From contig NZ_CP062806.1 in assembly GCF_008801925.2 (NCBI RefSeq), positions 291,034 to 355,033 of the forward strand: a stretch of DNA of 64,000 bases, in the 5' to 3' direction. The notes beneath the pieces were generated by a model that was not told the DNA's origin, made no database searches, and saw nothing but the letters and a program-made list of their open reading frames with translations. Below, in pieces: positions 27,750 through 39,600 of this stretch; the first letter of the stretch is position 1; each line of letters begins with the position of its first letter. Source of the DNA: Cupriavidus basilensis (GTDB taxonomy: Bacteria; Pseudomonadota; Gammaproteobacteria; Burkholderiales; Burkholderiaceae). A program made the translations under genes and the position numbers.

Positions 27750-28330
27750 AATCCCAGGCCGATGATGAGCAGCTCGCCATGCTGCCCCGTCAACTGCTGC
27801 GCAGGTATGCACTTCACGTGAGGCCGCTCTTAGCAAGGGCTCGCGCCGCTTGGCTAGCCCGAGCCCCGCGAGAACGGCGTGCACTGCTGTTGTGCGCACT
27901 GGTCCTCTCAGCCACGCTGGGCTGGTATGTTGGCTGGGAGCCTGCCACAAACGCCATCGTACGCCTGGAGCGCGATCTGCCACTCCAGCGTGAGCAGGCG
28001 GCGCAAATACAGGCGCTGGCGGCCCAAGCCGCAGCGCTGCGCGCTCTGCCCGACCCAACGGCGCACACGCCAGGCGAATGGAAATCCGCGCTGACAGCCG
28101 CACTGGCGCGCCATGGCATAGCGGATGCCAGCGTCAGGGTCGAAGGCAGCACGTTGCGAGTGCGGGTGCCTCGCATCTCGTTCCACGCCTGGATGCAGTG
28201 GCTGGAATCCGTGCGCAAGGAGTATGGGGTCAAGCCACTGCAACTGGACGCTAAAACTGTGACTGGTGCGGAAGAGGGACAGGTTTCCATAGAGGCGGAG
28301 CTGAGCGCGCCTAGTGGGGCCAAGCGCTAG
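27746..28330 (+). CDS. gspM: Type II secretion platform protein GspM
   Basis: 194 residues beginning MKSQADDEQLAML, with start ATGA overlapping the gspL stop. Cytosolic basic stretch, a membrane helix ALLLCALVLSATLGWYVGW, a periplasmic coiled coil (ERDLPLQREQAAQIQALAAQ) and the ferredoxin-like end (VRVPRISFHAWMQWLESVRK). Partner of GspL. Confidence 0.86.
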   Translation: MKSQADDEQLAMLPRQLLRRYALHVRPLLARARAAWLARAPRERRALLLCALVLSATLGWYVGWEPATNAIVRLERDLPLQREQAAQIQALAAQAAALRALPDPTAHTPGEWKSALTAALARHGIADASVRVEGSTLRVRVPRISFHAWMQWLESVRKEYGVKPLQLDAKTVTGAEEGQVSIEAELSAPSGAKR

Positions 28331-28351
28331 GCCCCGAGCCCATCCGCCTGC

Positions 28352-28822
28352 TCAATCTGAGGCAGGGCGCGTGTTCCCGCCAGCCGCCGGGATCGACCAT
28401 CCACGGATGATCGCCACAACGGACGCAGCATAGCGGTCCCGCAGCGCGGGTGTCTCCGAATGGTAGGCGCCAACAGCCGTCCAGGTGTTGCCATACTTGT
28501 TCATCTTGCGACGCAGGTGCCAAGCTCCGATATAGATGCTGGCGCAACCATCGTAGAGCGTCTTTGCCTCGACGCCATAGCGACTCAACTCCGGCAAGTG
28601 AATCGAGTTGATCTGCATCATCCCCATGTCCACCGACTGATTGGCATTGCGATTGACGGCGTCTGGCCGAAAGCGCGACTCCTGCCACGCGATCGCGCGC
28701 AAGATCACCGGATTCACGCCATGATAGGTACCGGCAGCTTCAAAGCAGTCTGCGTACGCCAGCGCGCAAGGTGCTATGAGCAGTACCATCCCGAATCCAT
28801 ACGTCATCGCCCTGCGCATCAA
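28352..28822 (-). CDS. Lytic transglycosylase (SLT/IagB-like)
   Basis: 156 residues with a signal peptide (MVLLIAPCALAYADC) and an SLT domain: AIAWQESRFRPDAVNRN with the catalytic Glu, DMGMMQINSIHLPELSR, and GAWHLRRKMNKYGNTWTAVG AYH split by the fold's Cys pair. Such small enzymes open peptidoglycan for trans-envelope machines. Start overlaps the gspK stop by 4 bases, so it probably serves this secretion system. Confidence 0.88.
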   Translation of the reverse strand: MMRRAMTYGFGMVLLIAPCALAYADCFEAAGTYHGVNPVILRAIAWQESRFRPDAVNRNANQSVDMGMMQINSIHLPELSRYGVEAKTLYDGCASIYIGAWHLRRKMNKYGNTWTAVGAYHSETPALRDRYAASVVAIIRGWSIPAAGGNTRPASD

Positions 28823-29799
28823 TCGAGTTCCTGCGTTTCAGGATCGTTAGACCACACCACTCGCGTACGCACGGCTGCGCCAATGCCCTCACGCAGCACC
28901 AATGCCTCTAGACGCAATACGGCACGCGCGTTGCGAACCTCACCTTGTACCAGGAAGTACTGGCTGCGCGTCTCTAGGAGCAGGCCTTGCGGCTCAGGCA
29001 GTCCCGGCGCGATGGCCTTGAGCCTGATGCTAAGGTCGCCCACATCACGAAAGTACGCCCGCTCCCGGTCCGACACCAAGGCGCTGGCCTGCGACACGGA
29101 CAAACCGGGAATGCATGCGGCCAGCACCTGCGCCTCGGCCGTGTTGAGGTTGATCGAAGTCGCGACCGGAAGTATCACCACGTAGGGAATCAGCGCGCGA
29201 ACCGTATCCCGCGTATAGCCGGGAATGGCGAGCAGATCCCGCATCTGCACAAGCGGCAGGCCCTCTCGTGCCGAGCCACCACCCTGAGTGGTCTTTAGCA
29301 TGTATGTCGCTGTCACCGAGGCCAGCCCCGGGTTCAACGACAAGGAGGTGAGAAGCCGCTGATAGAGTGCCACGCCACTGACACGAACCCCGGCCGGCTT
29401 ACCGGCTTCTCCGGGTGCAATCAAGGTTGCCAGGTTGAAACGCGCCTGCGCATCCAGCACGCGCGAGCTGACCATCATGGCTTGCGGAGCATCCGAGAAG
29501 CCAGCCAGGCGCGCGGCCTGGGGGCCGAGCAACTCCGCCGCACGTATGGGCTGCAGCGGCTGGGCCCAGCGCTGGCGCAGGTGATCGACGGATGCCACCC
29601 GGCTGCTATCGAGCAGCTGCAATCGCGCCCGCTCCACCACGAGCCCCTGCATGGATTCTGCCTGCATGCGCAGACGATGCGCCTCCACTGAACGTGTGGC
29701 CACTTGCTGCTGTGCGAACATGGTTGCGACCAGCGTCGTCGCCAGCGCCACCACCAGCAACGCCGTCACCACGGCAGCACCGCTCTCCCGTGATCTCAT
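28819..29799 (-). CDS. gspK: Minor pseudopilin GspK
   Basis: 326 residues, usual size for the tip protein. The N-terminus ESGAAVVTALLVVALATTLV has the G-AxxxALLVVAL helix and lacks the Glu+5, as GspK normally does. The alpha domain includes LLAIPGYTRDTVRALIPYV and the SAM-like INLNTAEAQVLAACIPGLSV. It caps the I-J-K complex. It is coded on the opposite strand from the other pseudopilins, between the zinc-ribbon-like gene and the transglycosylase, with 4-base overlaps on both sides. Confidence 0.9.
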   Translation of the reverse strand: MRSRESGAAVVTALLVVALATTLVATMFAQQQVATRSVEAHRLRMQAESMQGLVVERARLQLLDSSRVASVDHLRQRWAQPLQPIRAAELLGPQAARLAGFSDAPQAMMVSSRVLDAQARFNLATLIAPGEAGKPAGVRVSGVALYQRLLTSLSLNPGLASVTATYMLKTTQGGGSAREGLPLVQMRDLLAIPGYTRDTVRALIPYVVILPVATSINLNTAEAQVLAACIPGLSVSQASALVSDRERAYFRDVGDLSIRLKAIAPGLPEPQGLLLETRSQYFLVQGEVRNARAVLRLEALVLREGIGAAVRTRVVWSNDPETQELD

Positions 29800-30512
29800 G
29801 GCGACGTCCGCCCCGCAAGCGCCCAGAACGCTTCGATGTCGGACGTGGATACGTTCGGAGCCGGCTCTTCGAGATAGCTCCCCAGCAAGCCCACCTCCTG
29901 CACATGAAATAGGTGATGTTGCGCCGGCAGCGGCGCGGCCCGCGGGCGTGCATAGTGCGTGCGAAAAAAACGCGGTGGATCCGTACGAGGCTCATGGAGA
30001 TCACGAATGTCGCGCACGGTGGCATCAAACCAGAATCGTACCCAGCTACCGCCCTCACGATATCCACGTTCGCCGCGCATGAAGCCTGCGTAGGCGAGCA
30101 GCACATATGGCACGCACTCTTCTCGCAACCCGGGGTAGGCCCAAAGATTGCGACACGTCGCCACGTCAATCAACGAGATAAAGCGCTGTATCGTCAGGGA
30201 AGGGACATAGTGTACGTGACGCATCAAGCCAAGGTGCCATTGCCACTTGCGCAAGAAGCGAGCGCGATGCCATGCAGCCAGCGCTCCATTGGGTTCCGCA
30301 GTCACGGTGATCTCCTCGGGCGAGTCGCCATTTCGCACCAGCGGACAACGAGATCGCTTGTGCGTGTCGTGGCTGAAACGCGGCTTGATGCGCAGGCTGC
30401 ATGCGGCGATCAGTAGGAGCGGCTGATGACAGATCGGACAACGCGCCTGCGGCAAACGACCTGGTGTCAAGCTACTACCAAATTCATCGAGATACGCCTG
30501 CAGCGTGATCAT
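29796..30512 (-). CDS. Unknown protein with zinc-ribbon-like motif, coupled to gspK
   Basis: 238 residues from MITLQAYLDEFGS, chosen because AAGAGAAGCGC precedes it; ATGs at 30545 and a start at 30668 are alternatives. A Cys/His group CPICHQPLLL then FSHDTHKRSRCPLV looks like a zinc site near residues 25-60. The rest is helix- and Trp-rich (ALAAWHRARFLRKWQWHLGL, WVRFWFDATVRDIRDL). No family recognised. It overlaps gspK by 4 bases and so is produced with the tip pseudopilin; a role tied to secretion is inferred only from that. Confidence 0.6.
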   Translation of the reverse strand: MITLQAYLDEFGSSLTPGRLPQARCPICHQPLLLIAACSLRIKPRFSHDTHKRSRCPLVRNGDSPEEITVTAEPNGALAAWHRARFLRKWQWHLGLMRHVHYVPSLTIQRFISLIDVATCRNLWAYPGLREECVPYVLLAYAGFMRGERGYREGGSWVRFWFDATVRDIRDLHEPRTDPPRFFRTHYARPRAAPLPAQHHLFHVQEVGLLGSYLEEPAPNVSTSDIEAFWALAGRTSP

Positions 30513-31090
30513 GCGCGCTTCTCTTGGATGCAATACCAGATTCATCGAACGGACCTCAAGTCCAGAGTGTCCGCAGTGCTCCCCTGGCGCCTGGCCCGAC
30601 TCGTGCCCGTTTTGAAGATACACAGTCACTCGCCCTTGTTCCGAAGCACCCTGTCGTCGCTGGCTCATTCCGGCCGCGTTAGCGCTAAGCTACAAACAGC
30701 GATTTGCGTACCCATGACAAAATCTGCGAAGATCACGGCCATCAGGCGAATATCGCGATCGCCGTGATACCTTGGATTTTTCTGATCATTTCCGTTAAAA
30801 AAAAAGACAAGAAGACCCGCATCGCCGCCGTAGCAATCGCCATAAGCAACGCCCGATCAGAAGTCCGCGCTTCATATTCGCGACGCACCATTTTTCGCTC
30901 GCTAAATGACGAAAATGCATGAGCCAGCTTCGTCGTCTCTTCACCATTTCATCCCGCCTTCTTCATTTCGTCATCCAATAATTTCATTGCGGACGGCGAC
31001 CTCTCCAGCACCTTCTAAACGACGTCCGCGGCAAGTGAAGTCATGCATCAATCCTTCAATGCTTTCCACCCAATCAACGGGAGTTGCACT
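30513..31090. other. Intergenic region before the PstS/LapA-like gene
   Basis: Includes the 5' extension of the zinc-ribbon gene and about 420 non-coding bases, AT-rich around 30780-31000 with a run of nine A (30800s). It must hold the two divergent promoters. No convincing Pho box with 11-base periodic CTGTCAT repeats was found. Confidence 0.45.
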
Positions 31091-32314
31091 GTGAAACTGA
31101 AGCACGCACTGATCAACGCGGCCTGCCTGGCCGTCACTTTCTCGGCCTCGTCGGCCATGGCCCAAAACGTGGTCGGCGGCGGCGCATCGCTGCCCGAGTT
31201 TCTGTACAAGGCGGAAATCGGCGCCTTTGCTCCGGACTATCTGTACGCCTCCACAGGCAGCGGTGCCGGCAAGACGGCCCTGCTGACCAACGTGGCAACT
31301 GCCTTCAACAACACCTACACGCCTCCGCGCACCGACGCGGTGGTTCATTTCGCCGGCAGCGATTCCGTGCTGTCGTCGACGGACATCAGCGGCTACACCC
31401 GCGCTGCAACTGACGGCAATCTGGTGCAGATGCCTTCCGTCGGCACTGCGGTAGGCATTCCGTTCAAGGTCGGTACGCTGAGCGCCCTTACCCTTACCGC
31501 CAACCAACTGTGCGGCATCTTCTCCGGCAAGTGGAAGACCTGGGACAAGGTCAACGCCAGCTATCCCGCCAGCGACATCAATGTCGTCTACCGCAGCGAC
31601 AGCAGCGGCACGACCGAGATCTTCACCCGCCACCTGAACGCGGTCTGCAGCACGGCATCAGGCAATTCCCTGATCAACTTTCCGGTCACCACGCGCTTCT
31701 CCGACGTTGTGGCGCTGATCAATGCCGCGCCCAACGACCCGCTCAACCCGAAGAACGTGAGCACGAACTTTGTAGCTGCATCGCTGAGCGCTGGTGTCCG
31801 TGATGCGATCGATGCTCGCACCAATGTCATCGGTTACCTCAGCCCGGATTACATCAACACGACGCTGGCACCGACCTCGACCGCGGCCACGAAGAATCTG
31901 ACTGCTGCATCGCTGCGCAACAAGAACAACTCCACGGCCTACACGCCCTCTTCCGCCAACACCACGTTGGCTCTGACCAACCTGACGCTGGGCAGCAATC
32001 TCGCTGACCCGACAAGCTGGGCGCCGACGGTCGCCGATCCCGCCAGTGGCTACCCGATTTCGGGCGTGACCTTCCTCGACCACGTGACGTGCTACAGCAA
32101 CAGCAGCGTGCTGAGCAAGATCCTGGGCTTCCTAGACCGTCACTACACCTATAGCGGTGTCAACGACAACACGTCGCGAATCGAAGGCAACGGCTTCGCC
32201 AAGCTGCCGGCCACGATCGTCACTGCGATCCGCAACAACCTGCTGACCAATAGCAGCGGCAATAACCTGAACCTCGGCAACGCTACCGCGTGCTCGGGCA
32301 AGGCCGGCCGCTGA
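31091..32314 (+). CDS. PstS/DING-like secreted protein (LapA-type), candidate type II substrate
   Basis: 407 residues. GTG start with GGGAG eight bases upstream; a longer ATG start at 31043 would add a poor leader. Signal peptide ALINAACLAVTFSASSAMAQ, then a PstS-like two-lobe protein: VVGGGASLPEFLYKAEIGAF, YASTGSGAGKTALL, FAGSDSVLSSTDISGY (phosphate-loop-like) and VYRSDSSGTTEIFTRHL. It differs from transport PstS by Ser/Thr/Asn-rich insertions. In Pseudomonas, LapA of this group is exported by the Hxc type II system, which fits the gene's place at the end of this locus. Enzyme activity or phosphate binding not shown. Confidence 0.8.
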   Translation: MKLKHALINAACLAVTFSASSAMAQNVVGGGASLPEFLYKAEIGAFAPDYLYASTGSGAGKTALLTNVATAFNNTYTPPRTDAVVHFAGSDSVLSSTDISGYTRAATDGNLVQMPSVGTAVGIPFKVGTLSALTLTANQLCGIFSGKWKTWDKVNASYPASDINVVYRSDSSGTTEIFTRHLNAVCSTASGNSLINFPVTTRFSDVVALINAAPNDPLNPKNVSTNFVAASLSAGVRDAIDARTNVIGYLSPDYINTTLAPTSTAATKNLTAASLRNKNNSTAYTPSSANTTLALTNLTLGSNLADPTSWAPTVADPASGYPISGVTFLDHVTCYSNSSVLSKILGFLDRHYTYSGVNDNTSRIEGNGFAKLPATIVTAIRNNLLTNSSGNNLNLGNATACSGKAGR

Positions 32315-32366
32315 GACGCGCCGATTGATGCAGTAGCTGCCGGCGCAATGCCGGCAGATCTCTGAC

Positions 32367-32402
32367 AAACCCCACACCGTTCGAGTGTGGGGTTTCTTTT
32401 TT
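32367..32402 (+). terminator. Intrinsic terminator of the PstS/LapA-like gene
   Basis: Stem AAACCCCACAC / GTGTGGGGTTT with loop CGTTCGA, followed by CTTTTTT. It closes the secretion locus. Confidence 0.9.
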
Positions 32403-32753
32403 GGCGACGCCGGTCGTCATAGCCCCCTTTCTTTTAGACTCGCTGCAGAGGCAACTCAACAATCGGATTTGGAAAGCGAACATATGGAACGGCAGACAAA
32501 GATGATGGCGAGCAAAGAATGCGTCCATTCAACACCCGACATGCACGGATTGTGCGGCACTGGATGACCGTGCTGTCGAAGGCAGCGCGGCGGGGGCGAA
32601 TTCGGAAGATCGATTTTGGTTACGTATCGATGCGCTGTAGTGTCCGCTGCAACTCAATTGTCGAGCTGGCGCATGCAAACCGAGAGCGCTTTGGCAGTTG
32701 GACATGGCACCACAGCCCCTCAAACCCAGCCGCGGCTGACCTTCATCTCGTGG
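32403..32753. other. No gene supported
   Basis: Short frames only. The 3' end of the minus-strand sigma-factor gene lies at 32754. Confidence 0.4.
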
Positions 32754-33422
32754 CTACTCTACCGGAGAGATCGCGGCGCCGGCGGCGCCCCACTTGATCC
32801 GCCATCGCGGCGACGCACAGCGGGACGCGTTCGCACCCACCGTCACCGTCCGACCAGTACCCTCGGCGCACAGGTCCAGGGCCCGCCTCAGCATCTTGTC
32901 GACGCTGCGCATTGACAGGCGATGAAACGCCGCCACCTCCTGGCGAGTCTGCTCTTCGACGCGCAGCGCGACCAGGACCGCTTGATGGCGATATGGCAGG
33001 CGACCGAGAGCATCGACCACCGCCACAAGCTCGGACCGGGCCTCGGCAATGGTTGCCGGACCTGGCGCGGCGTCGACGATGTACTCCAGTTCGGCGCCGG
33101 CGTCACCAGTATATTGCCACGACCGGTTGGCGCGCAGGCGGTCCACCGCCTGGTTGCAGGCCATGCGGTACACGTAGGCTTCGGGACTCTGGATCTGCGC
33201 GCAAACCCTCCGTTTTCCCAATTGCAGCCAGGCATCGTGCAGGGACTCGCTAGCCAGGTCGGGACAACGCAGATGACGCAATAGCCGGCTGTGCAGCCGG
33301 TCGTAGTTCGCCACTAGGAACTCGCGCAGCATCACGCTGTGATCGCCCTCGACGAAGGTGACGCGGGCTGCGTCGGCAACCGCGTCGCCCCCCTCCACGC
33401 AGGATTCGTTATTCAGGTCCAT
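32754..33422 (-). CDS. ECF-type RNA polymerase sigma factor downstream of the giant adhesin
   Basis: 222 residues from ATG at 33422 (MDLNNES), behind GGAGG; an upstream ATG at 33446 is possible. Sigma region 2 reads LLRHLRCPDLASESLHDAWL, PEAYVYRMACNQAVDRLRAN; region 4 reads GRLPYRHQAVLVALRVEEQT, RQEVAAFHRLSMRSVDKMLR. It is FecI-like. A 30-residue C-terminal tail is extra. It lies behind the haemagglutinin gene on the same strand, making two ECF factors in one locus. No second FecR follows. Confidence 0.85.
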   Translation of the reverse strand: MDLNNESCVEGGDAVADAARVTFVEGDHSVMLREFLVANYDRLHSRLLRHLRCPDLASESLHDAWLQLGKRRVCAQIQSPEAYVYRMACNQAVDRLRANRSWQYTGDAGAELEYIVDAAPGPATIAEARSELVAVVDALGRLPYRHQAVLVALRVEEQTRQEVAAFHRLSMRSVDKMLRRALDLCAEGTGRTVTVGANASRCASPRWRIKWGAAGAAISPVE

Positions 33423-33628
33423 GACGGATCTGCCTCCATCTACCATGACAAAACCTGCCGCATGACCGGCACTTAATGCGGACGTTGCCGCCCCGATGGC
33501 ATCCCTACGACAGGCAAGCGGTTGCAATAGCAAGCCAGCAAGCCATGCCCGAGTCAAGGGCGAAGCGATCCCCGGCCCTGCCTCGCGAGCGCGGCGACAG
33601 GCCGGGAAAGCCAAGTCCTATACCTGCC

Positions 33629-36600
33629 CTAGCGGTCTTGCTGCAACTGGCGGCGCTGCTCCGCGGTCAAGCGCGCTACTTGCCTGACATCGAAGTCCCC
33701 GCCAACGCCCACGAACTGCACTGGACTCGTTGCGTCGTAGGGGATGTGGCCGAGCTGCCCGGAACGCGGCGGCACATTGCTCTGCTCGCCTTCAGTGGGC
33801 GGCGATTGCTCGTTGCCAAAACCCAATACCCGCACCGTGAAGATGGATGGCAGATTCTGACGGGCCGCTGCACGATCGCGCTGCGTTGCGTCCTGCGCCG
33901 CCGTCGCCGCCTGCGCCGCGGCCGAGCTCGCATTGGTCAGCGCACCGACGTTCACCGCCGCGATCGTCGGCAGGCCCGTCGCCTTGCCCTGCCCCACGAT
34001 ATTGGCCGCGTTGACGATCTGCAGCGCCGCCAGGTTGATGTTGCCCGAGAACCGGATGCCCGCCTCGCCTGCATCGATGGTGCCCAGCGGGGCGTACAGG
34101 TCCACGTCGCCGGCCGGCACGTCGGCAATCGGCGCCAGCGTGGCGATACCGGCGCCCGACGATGGCGTCTGCGAAGACAGCTTCACGTTGCCGTAGTCGT
34201 CGTACACCCGCTTGGGCGGCGTGTAGACCACCGTCGTCTTGGAGCCCCGCCCAGCATTGATGTCGCCTTCGGCCGACCATGCCAGGATGCTGCCGCCGAA
34301 GGTGGTCATGATGCGCGACAGGCCCAGCAGCACGCTGCCCTTGGAGTACAGTTCGATGTCGCCTGCGCCTTGCGTGACGATGCCAGAGGATGCCGGGGGT
34401 ACCGTGCCCTGTACGCCCGCGACGATCTGGCCTGCCGGCGCCAGCATCTGGATGTCGCCGCCGAACAGCGTGCGGATGCCTGAGCCGCCGAACATCGTGA
34501 TATCCCCCGTGCGCGCGATCTTGCCGCCCTGGGCATCGCGCTCGGGGAACAGCGCCGCGATGGCGTTGCGCCCGCGCAAGTAGCTGCCATAGCGCCGACT
34601 GTCGGGATCGTTGTACTCGCGCCCGCCGGCCTTCAGTTCGGCGTAGTAGACCTCACGCAGGAACACGCTTTGCTGCTCGGGTGCGAGTGCATTGAAATAA
34701 GCCAGGGCCTCGGCACCAGTGCCAGCATAACCGTAGCGCTCCCTGAGCCATGCAGCCAATTCGCCTTCGTAGGTCCTGGCGACCTTGCCCGAGCCGTCCA
34801 ACGGCGTGGCGGCTGGCAACCGATTGGCGGGGTCGAGGTAGCGTTTGAGCGCCGCATAGTCCGGACCATTGGACCCGACACCGGCCATGGCCACGATGGA
34901 TGCGCCGGGACGGCTGTCCCCGCTGGCGAGCGGACCGATGCTGGCGATCGAGCCCTTGTCGCCCTGGTAGAAATTGCGGCCTGCCGAGATCTCCAGTGTG
35001 CCTGGGCCCGCCACCTGGAAGTTGGCTTGAAGGATGTCGCGTCCTGCCCGTACCAATGACACATCGGTGGCATCGGGGTGGTAGATGAGGTTGCCCGAAG
35101 ATGCCGCGCCATAGTTGCCGTTAGCATAGAAGGGCTTGCCGTCAGTGTAGTGGTCAGGTTGTGCGCCGGCACCCACGATGTCGCGCCCTGCCATGATCCA
35201 GACCGGCTTGGCCGCGACATTCCACTGATTGACCGGCTTGTTCGAAACCTGTTTTCCGCTGTTGGTGAAATCCAGCACCTCGCCGGTTCTTAACCCAATG
35301 ATGTCACCATCGACCGCATAGAAGCGCTGCGGCTCATAGTCACCGGCGTGAAGAATGCCCGTCACCGTATTGGGACCGAAGGCGTAGAGCGGCAAGCCAT
35401 AGTCAAGCCCGCCGCCATCCACGCTGATGTTCGTGAACAGCGCGCCGCCAACCCCGGTCGGACCCATAAAGGCCGCCTTGAACGGCGTCGGCAGCACGCC
35501 CATGCCGGCACCCGACATGTTGATCGGCATGCCCAGTGTCTGGATCGAATTGCGCGCGAGAATTTCCAGTTGCCCGCGCGGCGACGGCGCCAGCGCCAGC
35601 GAGGTCACATAGCCGTTTTCGTAGAATTTGGCACCGTAGTAGATACTGCCTTCGGCCGCCGCGGCGCGCAGGATCGATGGATAGTCCCCCCCTTGGCGGT
35701 TGTCGTTGATATTCACACCGACAGTGGTGGGCGTGAGGTTGCCGCCGGCGGCAAACAGATCGACTGCCGTGCGATCGGTCCACAGCGTGAACCAGCTGTA
35801 GCCGCCGCCCTTGTAAGGTATCGTCACGCCGTTGGACGTGATGCTGTAGGGCGTGGTGTTCTGCTGTGCCGTGCGGCCGGGATCCTCGGCGCTCGACAGC
35901 ACCAGATCGCCGCGCGAGGTGAAGGACACGGCAGTGTCGCCCGCCAGCACCAGTGGTCCGCCGTTCGAGCGGCCGCCATTGGCCACATTGGGATCGGGCG
36001 CGCGTGGATCGGCCGTGTACGAGGGTGCGCTCATGCCATAGCCGAGATCGATGCGCCCGATGGAACCGGCGCTCACTTCGATGGCGCCGCGCACATTGGT
36101 CAGCACGCCATTAAGGTTAGCTGCCAGCGTGTTACCGCGTACCAACGTTGATACGCCGTACTTGCTAGGATTGACGTTGGGATCGAGCGGGTTGAGCGCA
36201 CCGCCGATCCGGATGCTCACGTCCCCGCCGCCGCTCTGAATCAATCGGCCATCGGCGGTAACGCGGCCCGTGCCGCCTGCGGCGACCGTCAAGCCCTGGC
36301 TGACCGGTTTGATGTCATCACCCATGCCGTCGATCACGCCGGCATCGCCCCCGGTCCGGATGGCGACATTGCCGCCACCCAGGGCGCCGAAGCCAGTGAA
36401 GCCGACCAACCGAGGCTCGCCGCCGGCATAGGAAGGCAGCGGCACGCCGCTGCCATTCAGCGGTAGCACGTAGGTGCCAAAGTTCACCCACCAGGCGGTG
36501 GGCAGGCCGGATATCTCGGCACCCTGCCGCCATAGCCAGTTGCCTGTGGCATTGGAAGGCAGAAGGCTATCGGCGTTTGAAGAATTGAACACCGTCAAGC

Positions 36601-39600
36601 CCGTGAGCTTGCCCTGGGCCGTCAACAGCAGATTGCCCCCGTTTTCCGGGTACCACGCCTGATAAAGGCTGGACGATCCAGCGACAAGGCTTTCGTAGCC
36701 ACTGCCATCGGGGCCCAGCACGCTGGCGCCGCTGCCGTCTGGCTGCCGCCCGCGCGGCTGGTTGTACGGATTAGAGCCGTCGGCCGCGAGCACCGGCACC
36801 GACTGGGTACCCGCCGTATAAACGCCGAACAGCGACTTCATCGAGACATCGCCTCCGGCCAGCAGATCGAGATCGCCAGTACCGGTGCGCACCACACTGA
36901 TGGCCTTCGCAGTCTTCGTCGGCCCGCTGAAATGCTCATCGTCGAGCACCAGATTGCCCGTCCTCGTTGCCTGCAGCGCACGCGTATCCACCGACGTGAC
37001 ATCGGCGCCGCTCGCTAGGCGCATCGACCACGATTGAGATCCGGCCGGCAGCATTGGCGATACCGCCCAGAGCCGGCCAGGCTCAGGGCGCGGGCCCGAC
37101 GATGAGATAGTGATCGGACTTGGCGATCCGGCTCCGATGGAGATATAGCTCGTGACGGTGCCGCGCGGTACCGTCATGCCGGGATCGTAATAGTCGTTCT
37201 CGGTGATGTCGACGATGACACCGCCGTCGGGCACGACATAATCGATTTCAATCGTCTTGGCTTCCCTGGTCAAGAGAGGCGACGGCAGCGTTTCACCTGG
37301 ACGGACACGCAGCGAAACGACCCAACCGTAATCATCTGCGGTTTCCGGCGGCGGCGCAAAGCCATCATTGATACTGCCCTTGATGGTGAGGTCACCGCCG
37401 GCGCGCAGCGTCAGGACGCCCGGCTCGCCCGAGCCGCGCGTGAACGGATCCGCACCCGGACCATAGCGGTAGCCCGAGAAATCAAGATCGCCATCGACCA
37501 CCAGGCTGCCATTGGCCATGGCGCTGGCGATCTCCACACCGGGACGCAGATGGTAAGCCGCGCCGTAGGCCCTGAGTCCGGCCAGGCGCCCTTGCAGACC
37601 GGCATTGCTCCAGGCGGCGCCGATGAAAGCCCTGCTGTCCGCATCGATGCCGTCCAGGTAAGCCTGCGTGATCACCTGGACCGGACGGCCGTCAGCCGAA
37701 GGCGTCCCTGGCGGCGCGTCGATGTAGCGCCGGAAGCCGTTCACCGCGACGCTCTTCGCACCGTCGATGAAGACAGGTCCGGCCGCGTCGACAGCGATGT
37801 CGCCATCACTCCCATCAAGGCGCGGTGCATTCAGACTGACCGTACCGCGCGCGACGCCATCCGCCGCACGCACATCGATCGTCGCGCCGGAGGCGATTCG
37901 CAGCCAGCCTGGCAAGCCGGTGACGGGGTTCTTGCCGGCCGTAAGATCGACAATCGCCCGGTTGGGCGCATCGATCGGCTGGCCGTAGCTGTCCACGCGC
38001 AACTGAGTGCCATGCGCATCCAGCACGGCGTTGGACGTCAGGGTCAGGCCGTCGCGCGCAGCCAGCCGGATCGTGCCCACCTGCGGTCCGCTCGCATCGA
38101 CCCGGCCGTTGACCGTCAGGCTACCGCCATCGACCGACACATTGATGCTGTTGGCCTTGATCTCATCGCCGACGACGAGGTTGAGCCCCTCCCTCTTCAG
38201 CTGGAAGCTGCGGCCACCGAGCACACCGTTACCGTTGAGGCGCTGGTTGAGCCTCGCGAAATCGCCAATAGCCTGGGCCCGCACGTCGATCGTCGCACCC
38301 GGATACGGCACCAGCGTGCCGCCGGCGTCATGGGTGCCGCTGGCGGCGCCGAGAATGGCGCCGGCCAGCGTCACATCCCCCGCGGCCGCATCGGTTGCAG
38401 CCGCGGACAGCGAGCCGCCACGATTGTTCTTCGCCGAGAGGTCGATCACCGATCCGGATGCCTGGGCGATATTGCCATGCGCGCTGGAGAGGATCAGGTC
38501 GCCGCCCCAGCTGTACTTGCGGACGTCGAAGAAGCTGACCTCGCGTCCCGCCAGATCGATGTGCGCGGTGTCCCCCAACCGGATATCGCCGTCGGCCTCT
38601 ACGGTAAGCTTGCCGCTGGGCAGCGACACCACGCTGTCGAGCGTCACCGTCCGCCCCTTGAGGCCGATCTCCGCACCCAGCACGCCAGTACTCGCCGCGG
38701 CAGTACCCGCGGGCGCAGACACCGTCAGGGCACCGCCCGCCGTGTAGCGGTTGATCGACGCGGCAGCGCCGGTCAGCAGCGGCGTGACCAGATTGAGGTT
38801 GCCTCCCGCGTAGGAGGCCGCATCGGTGCCGCTCTGGTACACCGCCAGGGTGTTGCGATTGTTGGCGGTAATGCGCTGGCGGGCATTCAGGTTGACCGTA
38901 GCGAAGCCCAGCGCCAGCCGGTCCAGCGTGAGCTGCGTATCGGGCTGCGTGAACCTGGGATAGCCAAAGACAATTTCGTCGGCCACGAGGTCTAGCGTGC
39001 CGGCACCGGTACCAGGACCGCCGGCTACCACCTTGGGCGGCGGCAGGCTGCCGGGTTGAGACATGGAGTCCCGCGCCTTGCCATCGCTGACGCCGTTCCA
39101 GAACAGCGTTCCCGTAGTCAGCGTCGCCTTGTCGCCGACGGCGCCCAGGCCATAGATGGCCGGCGTGCTAAGCACCAGTTCGGCAAGGCTCGACCTGCCG
39201 GTAGCCGGATCGATGGTGTTGAAGGAGGCGGGTCCGAGAAAGTTGACCGAACCGCCCGCCGACAGAATCAGGGTTTCGAGTTTTGGGATGCCGATCCCCG
39301 CATTGCCTCTGAGCAGGCCGTCGAACACCTGCTGGTTGAGGGTCAGGCCGTCGGGCAGCACGTGGGCGGCGGCGGCGGCATCGATTGCTGCCTGCTGTCC
39401 GATATTGATGCTGGGGGCCGCCACAGACAAATACCTGGCGCCGTAGCGCGCCTCCGGATCGAGCACCAGCTTGCCGGCCGCACTGACCACAAAGCCCAAC
39501 GTGCCTTCCGTATACAACTCGGCCTTGCCCACCGTGATGCTAGACGAGGTATCGCTGGCTTGCGACACCAGGTCGACAAAGCCATTCGACAAGATCAGGG

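Noticed and set aside
30960..31000. Pho box before the PstS/LapA-like gene
   Set aside because: Three TCAT copies occur but with 8- and 13-base spacing, not the 11-base periodicity of PhoB sites.
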